DNA of 40,641 nucleotides from Phycisphaerales bacterium Planc_01 (GCA_001603075.1 LVBB01000123.1:1-40641), one strand, 5' to 3'; shown: positions 16,585 through 25,407, counted from the first letter of the stretch. Numbers and translations: made by a program. Notes: generated by a model not told the origin, from the sequence alone.

Positions 16585-18186
16585 TCAGACGGCTGAGGCG
16601 GACGCGTGTGCAGCCGTCTGGCAGAGATTCTCCCACATCAGGCCTACCGTGTCAGCCAGGCCGAGATTCTGCAGGACGATCGATATGTTCGTGGCAGGAT
16701 CATGGTCCGAGGCGGCATGGGTGGCCAAGTGGTGCTGGAGGTTGATCATCGAGGAGGCGAACTTGATCCGGTGGCAATAGAGCAACGCCGTGCGGTAGTA
16801 CAGTTCGAGTGTCGCCGGGTCGAAGCACGCCGGCGGATCGATTCGCTCCAGGGCCTCCGCCTCCCGTCCGGCATCGAGCAGGCACAGTGCCAGCTTGGTT
16901 CGGGCGCGGCCGAAGGTCGGGTTGATCTGCAGAGCGGTGTCGAACGACTCGGCTGCCTGGGCGTGGCGGTTGGCGTGGAGCTGAAGCATGCCGAGCCGAT
17001 AGTGCAGATCGGGATTGTATGGGAAGTGGGCGATATGCTTGCGATGGGCCTGGAGGATGGCCTGTTCGAGTGTGAAACCGTCGTCGGGTGCCGGGATCAG
17101 GCTGGCCTCGAGGGCCGCCTTGAGCACCAGTTTGGCGGTCTCGGCGTAGAGAAACGCACTGTTGGGCTGGATGGCGGCGGCCAGAGACAGCGTATTGCGG
17201 GCCTCCTGGGCCTGCCCGTCGAGTTTCTGGGCCGCTGCCAGGCCGACGTAGGCCTCGACGATCTTGTCGTTGATTTCGACGGCGCGGTTGAACTGCTGGG
17301 CCGCCAACTGTTCGGCGTGCATCTTCAGGTAGTTGGTGCCGAGCTTGATCGTGGCTTCCAGGTAGTCCGGACAGAGCCGGATGGCGTGCTGATACTGGGC
17401 GATGGCATCCGTTGTGGCGCCCGTTGCCGCGAGCAGATCGGCCCGCAGGGCGACCAGGTCGGCCCGTTCGGGCTGGTCTGAAAGCAGCAGATCGACCGAA
17501 TCCAGGGCCTCCTGGAGATTCCCGTCCGCGACCATCTCGTCGATCGTATCATCACGGGCGGTGAAGTTGTCGGGGTGGATCAAGATGGCGGTATTGAAGG
17601 TGTCAATGGCTTTGGCGGGCTGTCCGGTAGCCAGATACAGATATCCCAGGATCACCAGAGTCGAGATGTCGTCCGGGTAGTGATGGCGCAGGGGCTCGTA
17701 CTGGGCGATAGCGTCGTCGAGACGCCCTTCTTTGAAGTAGATTGCCGCAAGCCGCTGCGCGGGCAACTGGAGGTACCCTTTGAATTTCAGGCAGTCCTGG
17801 TAGAACTCGATGGCCTGGGCCGGATGGCCGAGCCGTTCGTAGCAGTGCCCAAGGGCGTACAGGGCCAGGGTGTTGGTGGGTTGGCGGACGTAGATGGACT
17901 GGAGTTCCGCAACCGCCTCTTCGAGGCTGTTCGACCTCAGGGCCAGGCCGGCCGCCGCCATTCGGCCGAGGGTACAGGCCGGGTGTTCGAAGAGATACAG
18001 CCGCAATTGCTCCAGAGCTGCATCGTCTCTGCCGTCGCCGAGGAGGTCGATGATGTGGCCGAGGTGGCGTTCCTGCAAGGAAGGCGACTCGGCGTGACTC
18101 TGGCGGCGCTCGTCCAACCAGTGCCAGATCAAATCAGATGTGTCAACGGCAATCGCCCTGCCGAGTATCTCAAGCAATCCACTCAT
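16585..18186 (-). CDS. Cytoplasmic TPR protein
   Basis: 533 residues, no signal peptide and no membrane segment. From about residue 75 onward it is built of TPR units, for example NTLALYALGHCYERLGHPAQAIEFY-type repeats and ISTLVILGYLYLATGQPAKAIDTF-type repeats, up to about residue 480, with an N-terminal helical cap. No enzyme motif is present, so a scaffold or adaptor role is all that can be said. The ATG at 18186 is preceded by GGAG at 6 nt. It is separated by 223 bp from the PH-domain gene downstream, which has its own promoter, and by 263 bp from the receiver gene upstream. Confidence 0.8.
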   Translation of the reverse strand: MSGLLEILGRAIAVDTSDLIWHWLDERRQSHAESPSLQERHLGHIIDLLGDGRDDAALEQLRLYLFEHPACTLGRMAAAGLALRSNSLEEAVAELQSIYVRQPTNTLALYALGHCYERLGHPAQAIEFYQDCLKFKGYLQLPAQRLAAIYFKEGRLDDAIAQYEPLRHHYPDDISTLVILGYLYLATGQPAKAIDTFNTAILIHPDNFTARDDTIDEMVADGNLQEALDSVDLLLSDQPERADLVALRADLLAATGATTDAIAQYQHAIRLCPDYLEATIKLGTNYLKMHAEQLAAQQFNRAVEINDKIVEAYVGLAAAQKLDGQAQEARNTLSLAAAIQPNSAFLYAETAKLVLKAALEASLIPAPDDGFTLEQAILQAHRKHIAHFPYNPDLHYRLGMLQLHANRHAQAAESFDTALQINPTFGRARTKLALCLLDAGREAEALERIDPPACFDPATLELYYRTALLYCHRIKFASSMINLQHHLATHAASDHDPATNISIVLQNLGLADTVGLMWENLCQTAAHASASAV

Positions 18187-18360
18187 CCCTCACTCCACAA
18201 AATATCAGGGACGTCAAAAAGCGTTCTGACAGAGTATCGTCCAATTTCGGAGGGGGGTTAACCTGTGTTGACAAGGACGGCGGATTGTCACGCGCGGGGG
18301 GCGCTCCGGGATGGCGGTTGTGCACCCTGTAGCGGTTGTTGGGATTCGGAGGAGGCTGTT

Positions 18361-18441
18361 ATGAGACGCTTGCGGGCCGAAAGGGGCGTTTGCGGCCGAC
18401 GAAAGGCCCCTGCCGACCGTATCCGCTCGTTCGAGCGATAG
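18361..18441 (+). CDS. Possible 26-residue Arg-rich small protein
   Basis: A 27-codon frame starting ATG at 18361 has an almost ideal ribosome site, GGAGGAGG (18348-18355), 5 nt upstream, and ends 8 bp before the convergent end of the receiver gene. It contains nine arginines and one lysine. No family is recognisable. The same stretch holds a weak hairpin (AGGGGC 18382-18387 with GCCCCT 18406-18411) that may belong to the end of the receiver transcript, so the frame could be fortuitous. Confidence 0.2.
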   Translation: MRRLRAERGVCGRRKAPADRIRSFER

Positions 18442-18449
18442 CGCTGCGG

Positions 18450-18923
18450 CTACGTTGCCTGGGCCTGCCGCTCGACCTCACTGAGATAGGCCATGGTGCG
18501 CTGGAGCGTATCGCTGAGATGTTTCAGTTTGAGCATGGTCTTGACGCGCGTGAGCAGTTCGAGGCGATTGACGGGCTTGCTGACAAAATCGTCGGTACCG
18601 GAGTCGATGCCGCGCTCGATGTCCCTGAACTCGTTGAGGGCCGTCACCATGATCACAGGGATATCGCTTGTGGCCGGATCGCTCTTCAGCCGGCGGCAGA
18701 CCTCGAACCCGCTCATCTTCGGCATCATCACATCGAGCAGGACCAGATCGGGCTTGGTCCGGGCGACGACGTCCAGGGCCTCGAGCCCGTCGCAGGCAAC
18801 CACCGTCCTGCACTCGACGTCCTCCAGATAGGCCTGGATCAACTCGAGGTTCTGTGCGTTGTCATCCACGACGAGGATGACGGGCAACTTGTCCGGCTTG
18901 GAACGACGCTGCTGCTGGCTCAT
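18450..18923 (-). CDS. Stand-alone response regulator receiver protein
   Basis: 157 residues with one CheY-like receiver domain (about 14-135) and no output domain. The acidic pocket is Asp20-Asp21, the phospho-acceptor Asp64 in LVLLDVMMPKMSG, the switch Thr94 (MVTAL) and Lys116 in VSKPVNRLEL. The C-terminus is a short helix (LKHLSDTLQRTMAYLSEVERQ). Single-domain regulators act by binding a partner protein. The histidine kinase at 19475, encoded divergently 550 bp away and lacking a sensor domain, is the likely partner. GGGAG lies 8 nt before the ATG. Confidence 0.92.
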   Translation of the reverse strand: MSQQQRRSKPDKLPVILVVDDNAQNLELIQAYLEDVECRTVVACDGLEALDVVARTKPDLVLLDVMMPKMSGFEVCRRLKSDPATSDIPVIMVTALNEFRDIERGIDSGTDDFVSKPVNRLELLTRVKTMLKLKHLSDTLQRTMAYLSEVERQAQAT

Positions 18924-19049
18924 GGGTCGAGCTCCCGGTATAGATCATCGTGTCAGCCACGATGCGTCAGCCGACTCCATCGCGGATGCTGCCATTGTTT
19001 TGCCCTGATTGCGGCCGGATTTCAAGTGATTTCTTGGCCGCGTCCGTTC

Positions 19050-19316
19050 TCACGCAGCGGACCCGGAATGCTCCTCGATGAATCGACGCACCTCCGGGCG
19101 GATGTAGATGCTCTCGACGTCGAGCACCCTGGCCACGGCTTCGGCGCACAGAGCGGCCGACTCGCCCGATCCGGCTTGGGTATCGAGAAAGAAGACGTTC
19201 TGGCCCCGAACGGCGCACAGGCCCCCGCCGGCGCCGCCCAGCGGCTCGCTGCGAATCGTCACGCCGCCGGCGGTCAACAGGGCCAGCAGTTCGTCCAGAA
19301 TCCTCTGCTCGTCCAT
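19050..19316 (-). CDS. Small conserved-looking protein of unknown function
   Basis: 88 residues, no signal peptide. It starts with an amphipathic helix (MDEQRILDELLALLTAGGV), followed by IRSEPLGGAGGGLCAVRG, a beta strand NVFFLDTQA, and a closing helix with IYIRPEVRRFIEE. The pattern 'EPLGG.GGGLC..RG...F.DT' matches my memory of small uncharacterised proteins in Planctomycetes and Deltaproteobacteria, but no function is known to me. The ribosome site is poor. The gene lies between the receiver (126 bp downstream) and the divergent kinase, which suggests a link to that two-component system. Confidence 0.6.
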   Translation of the reverse strand: MDEQRILDELLALLTAGGVTIRSEPLGGAGGGLCAVRGQNVFFLDTQAGSGESAALCAEAVARVLDVESIYIRPEVRRFIEEHSGSAA

Positions 19317-19396
19317 GACGGCTGTCCCCGTGCATTCCCTTGCGGCACCCCGTCGCGTCGTTCACAAAAAAACCGCGCGGATGTAGACACAGGTGC

Positions 19397-19425
19397 TTGT
19401 AAGAGCCCGATTCTCAACAGATAAT
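19397..19425 (+). promoter_or_regulatory. Promoter of the kinase-CNNM operon
   Basis: TTGTAA (19397-19402), a 17-nt spacer and GATAAT (19420-19425, five of six consensus bases) form a sigma70-like promoter. The predicted RNA would start near 19432, giving a leader of about 43 nt to the TTG start codon at 19475. Confidence 0.5.
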
Positions 19426-19474
19426 ACTGTCTGTACGGATACGACGGATCGCATTCTACAGAAGGAGTCGCCTG

Positions 19475-20260
19475 TTGGCAAGTATCATCGACAAGCGCCT
19501 TGCCCTGCACCAGCGGCTGGCCAAGAAGGAGCAGGAATACACCGCGCTGAAATCGCAGAACGTGCAGCTTCAGGCCCTGGCCAACCTCGGCTCGGCGACC
19601 AGCATGATCGCCCACGAGATCAACAATCTCCTGACCCCGCTGGCCAACTACGCAGCCCTGGCGGCCAGGAACCCCCAGGACGCCGACCTTGTGGCCAAGG
19701 TGCTGGACAAGACCGTGCGCAACTGCGAGCGCGCCTCGAAGATCATGAGCAGCATGCTGACAATGGCCAACGGACGGCCCCAGGACAGGCACCGGGTGTC
19801 GGTCTTCGCCCTGGTGGAGGAGGTCTTCACCTGTCTGTGCCGCGATTTCAACAAGGACGGCATCGTTGTCCGGATGGATGTGCCGCAGACGCTGGAGATC
19901 GCCTGCGTGCCCGTACAGATCCAGCAGGTCATCATGAACCTCATCCTCAACGCGCGAGACGCGATGCTGCCGGGCGGCGGCCTGCTCAAGATCACGGCCG
20001 TTCAGAACGGTCCGACCGTTGAGATCACCGTGGCCGACACGGGCAAAGGCATCGCTCCGGAGAACATCGAGAGCATCTTCGAGCCGTTCTTCACAACCAA
20101 AGCCGCCCAGGAGGGCCCTGCCGCATATTCGGGCTCCGGAGTCGGTCTGGCGTTCTGCAAACGGGTCATCGACGCGCACGCGGGCACCATCTCCGTCGAA
20201 TCATATCCGGGCCAGGGCACTACGTTTCGCGTGCGCCTCCCGGACTCGCCGTCGCCATGA
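19475..20260 (+). CDS. Soluble sensor-less histidine kinase
   Basis: 261 residues. An N-terminal coiled coil (about 5-37) leads directly into the phospho-acceptor helix MIAHEINNLLTP (His47). The ATPase domain follows: N-box QQVIMNLILNARDAM, G1 ADTGKGIAPENI, F-box IFEPFFTTK and G2 GSGVGLAFCKRVI. There is no membrane segment, PAS or other input domain, so it must receive its signal from a partner protein. The start is TTG: AAGGAG (19462-19467) is exactly 7 nt upstream. The stop codon TGA overlaps the ATG of the next gene, a CNNM-type membrane protein, which implies translational coupling. Its phosphate acceptor is probably the receiver at 18450-18923. Confidence 0.92.
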   Translation: MASIIDKRLALHQRLAKKEQEYTALKSQNVQLQALANLGSATSMIAHEINNLLTPLANYAALAARNPQDADLVAKVLDKTVRNCERASKIMSSMLTMANGRPQDRHRVSVFALVEEVFTCLCRDFNKDGIVVRMDVPQTLEIACVPVQIQQVIMNLILNARDAMLPGGGLLKITAVQNGPTVEITVADTGKGIAPENIESIFEPFFTTKAAQEGPAAYSGSGVGLAFCKRVIDAHAGTISVESYPGQGTTFRVRLPDSPSP

Positions 20261-21528
20261 TCCCGATCGCTGCCGTCTTTGAGAACATCGGTCACGTCAC
20301 CGCGATGCTGCTTCTTCTGGCCGGCTCGGCCTTCTTCTCCGGCTCGGAAACGGCGTTGTTCAATCTCACCCGCCGTCAGCTCAACCAACTCAACGGTTCC
20401 CGGCTTCGCGTTCAGAAGCTCCTGGCCGCCCTTCTCAGGCGGCCGGGGCAATTGCTCAACTGCCTGTTGCTGGGCAACATCACGGTCAATGTCCTGTTCT
20501 TCGCGGTTTCCAGCGTCCTCGTGCTCCGCGTCAAGGCCGAATGGGGGCTGACGGCAGCGGCGGCATTCGCGTTCCTGACCTTCCTGGCGCTGGTGCTGCT
20601 GGGGGAAATCCTGCCCAAGTCGCTGGCCTATTCGAATTCCTGGCGATTCGCCCATGCCGCCGCCCTGCCGGCGTTTCTGTGCCTTCAGGTCTTCGGGCCC
20701 CTGGCTTTTCTCGCCCGTCTGCTGGTCGTCGAGCCGTCCCTCCGACTGCTGCTTGGCCATCGCCGTCTGCCCAAGGCGACGACGCTGGCGGAGTTCCGTT
20801 CGCTCATCGAATTCAGTCGGCAACGCGGATTGATCAGCGAGGACGAGAACCGGCTTCTGGCCGAAGTGGTGGAACTGGGCTTCTTGAAGGTCCGCCACGT
20901 GATGCAGCCTCGGGTGGACATGGTCGCCTGCGACGTCTCCGATCCACCGTTGCTGGTGAGAGAGCGGATGCGTCGGCACGGGCTGACCAAGGTGCCGGTC
21001 TACGTCAGGGACATCGATCGAGTCGTCGGCATGGTTCATCTTCGGCAACTGCTTCTGCGTCCGGACGCCTCGCTGGATCGGCTCGTGCAGCCGGTGCAGT
21101 TCGTTCCGGAACAGAAGACGGTCGAATCCCTGCTGGAGTTCTTTCGCAAGACGCAGACCGACGAGGCGATCGTCGTGGATGAGTATGGCGGCATTGCCGG
21201 CTCGGTGCGTCTGGAGGACATCGCCGAGGAGCTTTTCGGCGCGGCCGAACCCGGCGTCGGCAACGAATCTGTCGCGCAACTCGGGCCGTTCGAATACCGT
21301 CTGTCCGGCAATCTGCCCGTTCACGACTGGGCCGAGGCGTTCGGACTGGATCTCGATGAAACGAAAGCCGCAACGATCGGCGGGCTGATCACCACCCTTC
21401 TTGGCAGAGTCGCCAGGCCGGGCGATGTGACGCGACTGAAGAACCTTCAATTCACCGTCGAGCGGATCCGACGCCATCGCATCGAGACTGTGATTCTAAG
21501 ACTCGAACCGATTACGTACAGCAGGTGA
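20257..21528 (+). CDS. CNNM/CorC-type membrane protein with CBS pair (long form)
   Basis: 423 residues. The DUF21/CNNM membrane domain (about 1-190) has its signature FSGSETALFNLTRRQLNQL near residue 28. It is followed by a CBS pair (about 205-325; VMQPRVDMVACDV, KVPVYVRDIDRVVGMV, VVDEYGGIAGSVRLEDI) and a C-terminal CorC/HlyC domain (about 335-420; GNLPVHDWAEAFGLDL). Family members transport or sense Mg2+/Na+ and bind nucleotides in the CBS pair; older names include 'hemolysin'. The ATG overlaps the kinase stop by 4 bp, and a second CNNM gene starts 4 bp downstream of its own stop. Confidence 0.92.
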   Translation: MIPIAAVFENIGHVTAMLLLLAGSAFFSGSETALFNLTRRQLNQLNGSRLRVQKLLAALLRRPGQLLNCLLLGNITVNVLFFAVSSVLVLRVKAEWGLTAAAAFAFLTFLALVLLGEILPKSLAYSNSWRFAHAAALPAFLCLQVFGPLAFLARLLVVEPSLRLLLGHRRLPKATTLAEFRSLIEFSRQRGLISEDENRLLAEVVELGFLKVRHVMQPRVDMVACDVSDPPLLVRERMRRHGLTKVPVYVRDIDRVVGMVHLRQLLLRPDASLDRLVQPVQFVPEQKTVESLLEFFRKTQTDEAIVVDEYGGIAGSVRLEDIAEELFGAAEPGVGNESVAQLGPFEYRLSGNLPVHDWAEAFGLDLDETKAATIGGLITTLLGRVARPGDVTRLKNLQFTVERIRRHRIETVILRLEPITYSR

Positions 21529-21532
21529 GATC

Positions 21533-22528
21533 GTGATTGCCGGATTGGCTGCATTGACGGTATTGCTCTCGGCGGTGTTCTCCGGACTGGAGACGGGGAT
21601 GTACCGTGTCAGTCGACTGCGCGTCCGCCTCGGGGCCGAGAAGGGGCAGTGGCGTCAGATGGTCCTCAGTCGTCTCCTGCCCGACGGCGCAGGGCTGTTG
21701 TTGTCGCTGTTGGTTGCCAACAACCTGGCCAATTACGCCGCAACGAGCAGCGTGACGTATCTGCTGTTGGAGGCCGTGGAATCGGAGCACGTGGCCGAGT
21801 TGCTGGCCACGGCGGTCACTGCTCCCCTGCTGTTCGTTTTCGCCGAGTCTCTGCCGAAGAACGTGTTCCTGTGCCGCGCCGACGTCCTGATGGCGTTCTT
21901 CTCGCCGATGCTGCTGGTCACGCATCGCATTCTGACATGGTGCGGAATCGTGCCGCTGCTCAGGGGACTGGCATATCTCTTCGGCCGGGCGATCGGATCG
22001 TCGCTGCCGTCCAAGACGATGATCGCCTCCGCCCAGCGTCACCAGGTCCAGGCGATCCTGCGCGACACGCAGGAGGAAGGTCTGCTCAGTTCGGTCCAGA
22101 CGGACATCGTCGATCGGATCGTCAGCATCCCCGGCCTTCGGCTCAGCGGGGTGATGGTTCCTCTGGCTCAGGTCCACTCCGTTTCCATTCGGTCGGACCG
22201 GACGGTCCTGCTCGATGCACTGCGGAGACGTCCGCTGACGCGGCTGCCGGTCTGGAAGGATATGCCGACTCAGATTGTCGGGTATGTCGATGTATACGAC
22301 GTGCTGAGTGCGGATGAACCGTTCCGCGACCTGGAGCGATTCGTCCTTCCGCTGCGGAAGATGGACGGCGGCGCCCCCGTCATCGACGCCATCGATGCGA
22401 TGCGACGCGATCAGGTGAAGATCGTCCTGGTGACGCGGACGCGTCGAAACGGCCCGGAGGTCCCGGTGGGGATCGTCACGATGAAGGACCTCGTCGAGGA
22501 ATTGCTCGGCGAACTGGCCGAATGGTGA
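21533..22528 (+). CDS. CNNM-type membrane protein with CBS pair (short form)
   Basis: 331 residues. The CNNM membrane domain (about 1-175) begins with FSGLETGMYRVSRLRVRLGA and contains FAESLPKNVFLCRADVLM. A degenerate CBS pair follows (about 200-325; GVMVPLAQVHSVSI, LTRLPVWKDMPTQIVGYVDV, VGIVTMKDLVEELLG). Unlike its neighbour it stops directly after the CBS pair and has no CorC/HlyC domain. The start is GTG at 21533 with AGGTGAG upstream. The two CNNM genes probably form a heteromeric pair, as is common for tandem members in Planctomycetes; this is inference. Confidence 0.9.
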   Translation: MIAGLAALTVLLSAVFSGLETGMYRVSRLRVRLGAEKGQWRQMVLSRLLPDGAGLLLSLLVANNLANYAATSSVTYLLLEAVESEHVAELLATAVTAPLLFVFAESLPKNVFLCRADVLMAFFSPMLLVTHRILTWCGIVPLLRGLAYLFGRAIGSSLPSKTMIASAQRHQVQAILRDTQEEGLLSSVQTDIVDRIVSIPGLRLSGVMVPLAQVHSVSIRSDRTVLLDALRRRPLTRLPVWKDMPTQIVGYVDVYDVLSADEPFRDLERFVLPLRKMDGGAPVIDAIDAMRRDQVKIVLVTRTRRNGPEVPVGIVTMKDLVEELLGELAEW

Positions 22529-22566
22529 ATCGGCCCGCTCTCGGCGCCCGATGTGCCTTGCTCGGT

Positions 22567-23994
22567 TCAGTCCTTCCTGCGATACTCGTCCATGACGGCT
22601 TGAGCGATGGCATTGATTGCGTCGCGGCTGAGACTGTTGCGGTTGGAGAGGATCGAGAATAGATACGGCCCCCGGCCGGTCAGGCAGACGCCGGAGAACG
22701 ACCGCACCCCGCTGATGTAGCCGGTCTTGCCCAGGACGTCGGCCCGATAGGCCGAGTCCTTGAAATACCGCCCGATCGTACCGTCCTCGCCTCCAACGGC
22801 CAGAGACGTCCGGTAGAGTTCCCAGTTGCCGCCGGCGTAGACATCGAGCAAAACCGTGACGATAGCCTGCGCGCTGAGGCGATTGTCGCGACTCAGGCCG
22901 CTGCCGTCGTCGATGTGAAACTCCGTATGCGGGATCCCCAACCCCATCAGGTACTCACCGATCAACTCACGGCCCCGTTCCCAGCTTCCGTTCTTGTTGT
23001 CCGGGCTCTGGTGGGCGGCAATCGTCTTGAGCAACGCCTCGGAGGCCAGCCCGAGGCTGTCCTTGTTGGCGCGATGAAGGCAGTCGATCAGAGGGGTCGC
23101 ATATTCGGCCACGGGCACGAAGGGGCAGTTGCTGTCAAAGGCCTTCTCCACAAGGCGACCGCTGACGGGGATGCCGGCGCGGACCAGATGCTCGGCCAGG
23201 AGAAAACCGAAGAACCCCCCCGGCTGCTCGATGGCCACATCGAACGGACCCTCGCGGTCCCGGCACCGGCCGCGAAGGATGATGCGATTGGGTTGCCGCG
23301 TGCGATAGGCGCCGACGGCGCTGGGACCGTCGGAGACGGCCTGAATTTCGTTCGCGATCTCGATGAACGACGTGGCCGGCTCGACGCGAACGGCCACGCG
23401 CCCGCCCTGATTGCTGGTCGTCACCTGGATGCAATTGCCGCGATAGTTGACGCCGCACACCTCGCAGGCATACCATCGGTTCAAGTCGCTTTCGAGCCAG
23501 TTCGGGTGGACCCGCTGATCGTCAAAGACCGTCGTATCGACGACGACGTCTGCGACCGACTCGACGCCCATGGCCTGAAGGCTCTGGGCCACCTGCTCGA
23601 AGATCCAGCCATCCTTGCGACCGTACCGCGCATCGGTGACAGGATCTCCCAGAAGCGGGTCGCCGCTGCCGATGACGACCAGGGTGCTGCCGCACAGCCC
23701 GACTCGCGTCCGGTATTCGAAGAGCGGACCAAGATAACGCAGGGCCGCCGCCGTGGTGATGAGTTTCATGTTGGAGGCCGGGGTCATGGCCTTCGTCGGG
23801 TTGTGGCTGTATATGACGGCAGCGGAACCGGGCTCGACGATGTGGATCGCATAGTCGCCCGGTTTGGCCTTTCCCACGACTTTCTCGATGCGTCCGGCCA
23901 GATCCGCCGCAGCCGAACCGCTCAGCGCGATCGAGGCGACGAAGAGAAACAGGAGTTCTTTGATATGTGTTCCTATCCGGTTCCGATGCAGCAT
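22567..23994 (-). CDS. dacB: D-alanyl-D-alanine carboxypeptidase/endopeptidase, PBP4 (S13) type
   Basis: 475 residues with a signal peptide (about 1-30). The peptidase S13 motifs are present: Ser74-Asn-Met-Lys77 in TPASNMKLIT (nucleophile and base), the SxN region in DDGSGLSRDNRLSA, and KTG in VLGKTGYISGV near the C-terminus. The large insert between the first two motifs is typical of PBP4. It should cut the terminal D-Ala or peptide crosslinks of peptidoglycan in the periplasm. The ribosome site (GAGGA) is only 3 nt from the ATG, closer than usual, but no better start exists. It lies 78 bp downstream of the lipoprotein gene on the same strand. Its presence supports a peptidoglycan-containing envelope. 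Confidence 0.92.
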   Translation of the reverse strand: MLHRNRIGTHIKELLFLFVASIALSGSAAADLAGRIEKVVGKAKPGDYAIHIVEPGSAAVIYSHNPTKAMTPASNMKLITTAAALRYLGPLFEYRTRVGLCGSTLVVIGSGDPLLGDPVTDARYGRKDGWIFEQVAQSLQAMGVESVADVVVDTTVFDDQRVHPNWLESDLNRWYACEVCGVNYRGNCIQVTTSNQGGRVAVRVEPATSFIEIANEIQAVSDGPSAVGAYRTRQPNRIILRGRCRDREGPFDVAIEQPGGFFGFLLAEHLVRAGIPVSGRLVEKAFDSNCPFVPVAEYATPLIDCLHRANKDSLGLASEALLKTIAAHQSPDNKNGSWERGRELIGEYLMGLGIPHTEFHIDDGSGLSRDNRLSAQAIVTVLLDVYAGGNWELYRTSLAVGGEDGTIGRYFKDSAYRADVLGKTGYISGVRSFSGVCLTGRGPYLFSILSNRNSLSRDAINAIAQAVMDEYRRKD

Positions 23995-24072
23995 GATCCT
24001 CGTACCTGCAGTAGTATCAATCTGGTTCCGTACCCTGTCTGTGTGCGTCTTCTGCCGTGCGTCCGAGCGTTT

Positions 24073-25296
24073 CTACGGTAACGCCGAGGCAATCTCGGCA
24101 GTGCTCACCCCCAGCAGGGCCCGCGCAACCGGGTCGAGCTCGGCCTCGTCGCCCACCAGATGGAATGTCCGGTGCGTATGCACGATGCTCTGCCCGGGGG
24201 CCAAGGCTGCGGCGGGAGACGAAGTCTCCAATTCGTAGAACGGCCCCAGGGGCTTGGCGCCCGGCTCGGGCGGACCGTCGTTGTATGCATTGATGACGTC
24301 GCCGCTGTAGGGTTCGTCCTGAAGCTCCCACATCGAGTTGACGTAGTCCGACACACCCTGTGGCTTGTTGTACTGCACGATCGTCAGCACCTTCCCGCCG
24401 GCGTCATAACTTCCCGCCACGTCCGTCGCCCGCTGTGGAGAAAGCCCGATTTTGCTGCGGTATTGCCCGTCCCCGCTGAAGAACAGGACCCCGTCCTTCG
24501 CGACGAGCCGCGAGGCGGGCACCTTGCCGAAGTAGGCGTCGTTGACGACCGGCCCAAGTTCGCTTTCGTCGCCGACGTGGAACGGAATGACCACCGTCGT
24601 CCGAGGCGATGGGTTGAACATACCCAGGATCCAGATCGACAGCAGCCCCGTCTGCTTGTTCCATGGTTCGGTCCCGACGTTGGTCATCCGGTTGTCGGAC
24701 TCGAACGCGACCATCTTCACGGAAGGACCGACCGGAACGCCAAGGTGCGTCAAGGCCTGTTCGCGATCCAGCACGCGGACCTGGCGATCCACCTGGACGT
24801 TGAACGTGGTCCCGGAGTAGTTCGACAGCTTCATTGTCCTGCGCAGAACAGCCGAGTCCTGGGACTTCGAGACCAGCTCGAACGGCTCGGTATCCATGGG
24901 GGCCGGAGTCTGCCAGTGGTCCAGGTCGAAGGGAACGCCCTTCTCAAAGAAGATAGAAAACTGTCCGCCCTCCGGGCCGATCCAGAAGCGGTCCTCGCCT
25001 CCGAACGGGTTCATATGGGCCAGCGTCTCGCCGGAGGCGATCAGTTCTCGATTGATCCACCCGAAGCTGGTGCCGCCGGGGCCGGTGGCGGTGCTGGTCA
25101 TGACGCGGCCCTGCATCGCCGGTAGAACGGCCACCTGGCCGTTGCCCGAGCCGTCCTTCAAGACCACGACCTCCGTGTGTTTCTGCAGAAACGCTACGTC
25201 GCCGCCAAATGTCTGATCCTCGATGCCCGACTCCGTTGGGGCACAGCCCGCCAAGGCCACAGCCACCAGGAAGAACCCCATCATCCTTACGCCCAT
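24073..25296 (-). CDS. DUF6786-like lipoprotein
   Basis: 407 residues. The N-terminus MGVRMMGFFLVAVALAGC is a lipoprotein signal with the lipobox LAGC (Cys18). The mature part contains FLQKHTEVVVLKDGSG, AMQGRVMTSTATGPGG, SFGWINRELIASGE and GGEDRFWIGPEGGQFSIFF, which I recognise as the pattern of the DUF6786 family, apparently a beta-sandwich resembling aldose-epimerase-type folds. No activity is known to me. I start at 25296 since AAGGGAG precedes that ATG; the frame is open back to 25473, but that part has no signal and is not protein-like. It could share a transcript with the PBP4 gene downstream. Confidence 0.75.
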   Translation of the reverse strand: MGVRMMGFFLVAVALAGCAPTESGIEDQTFGGDVAFLQKHTEVVVLKDGSGNGQVAVLPAMQGRVMTSTATGPGGTSFGWINRELIASGETLAHMNPFGGEDRFWIGPEGGQFSIFFEKGVPFDLDHWQTPAPMDTEPFELVSKSQDSAVLRRTMKLSNYSGTTFNVQVDRQVRVLDREQALTHLGVPVGPSVKMVAFESDNRMTNVGTEPWNKQTGLLSIWILGMFNPSPRTTVVIPFHVGDESELGPVVNDAYFGKVPASRLVAKDGVLFFSGDGQYRSKIGLSPQRATDVAGSYDAGGKVLTIVQYNKPQGVSDYVNSMWELQDEPYSGDVINAYNDGPPEPGAKPLGPFYELETSSPAAALAPGQSIVHTHRTFHLVGDEAELDPVARALLGVSTAEIASALP

Positions 25297-25407
25297 TCTC
25301 AGTCTCCCTTCACTTGCCTGGTCTTCATGAGTCCACAGAGCTCCAAACGCAACCGGGGTCACGCCGAGCCTCTGTACAGTAGCTGATCCACGGCGTCCAG
25401 GCAAGCC

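Noticed and set aside
20257-22528. Hemolysin genes (HlyC/TlyC annotation)
   Set aside because: The DUF21-CBS architecture belongs to the CNNM/CorC ion transport family; no toxin evidence.
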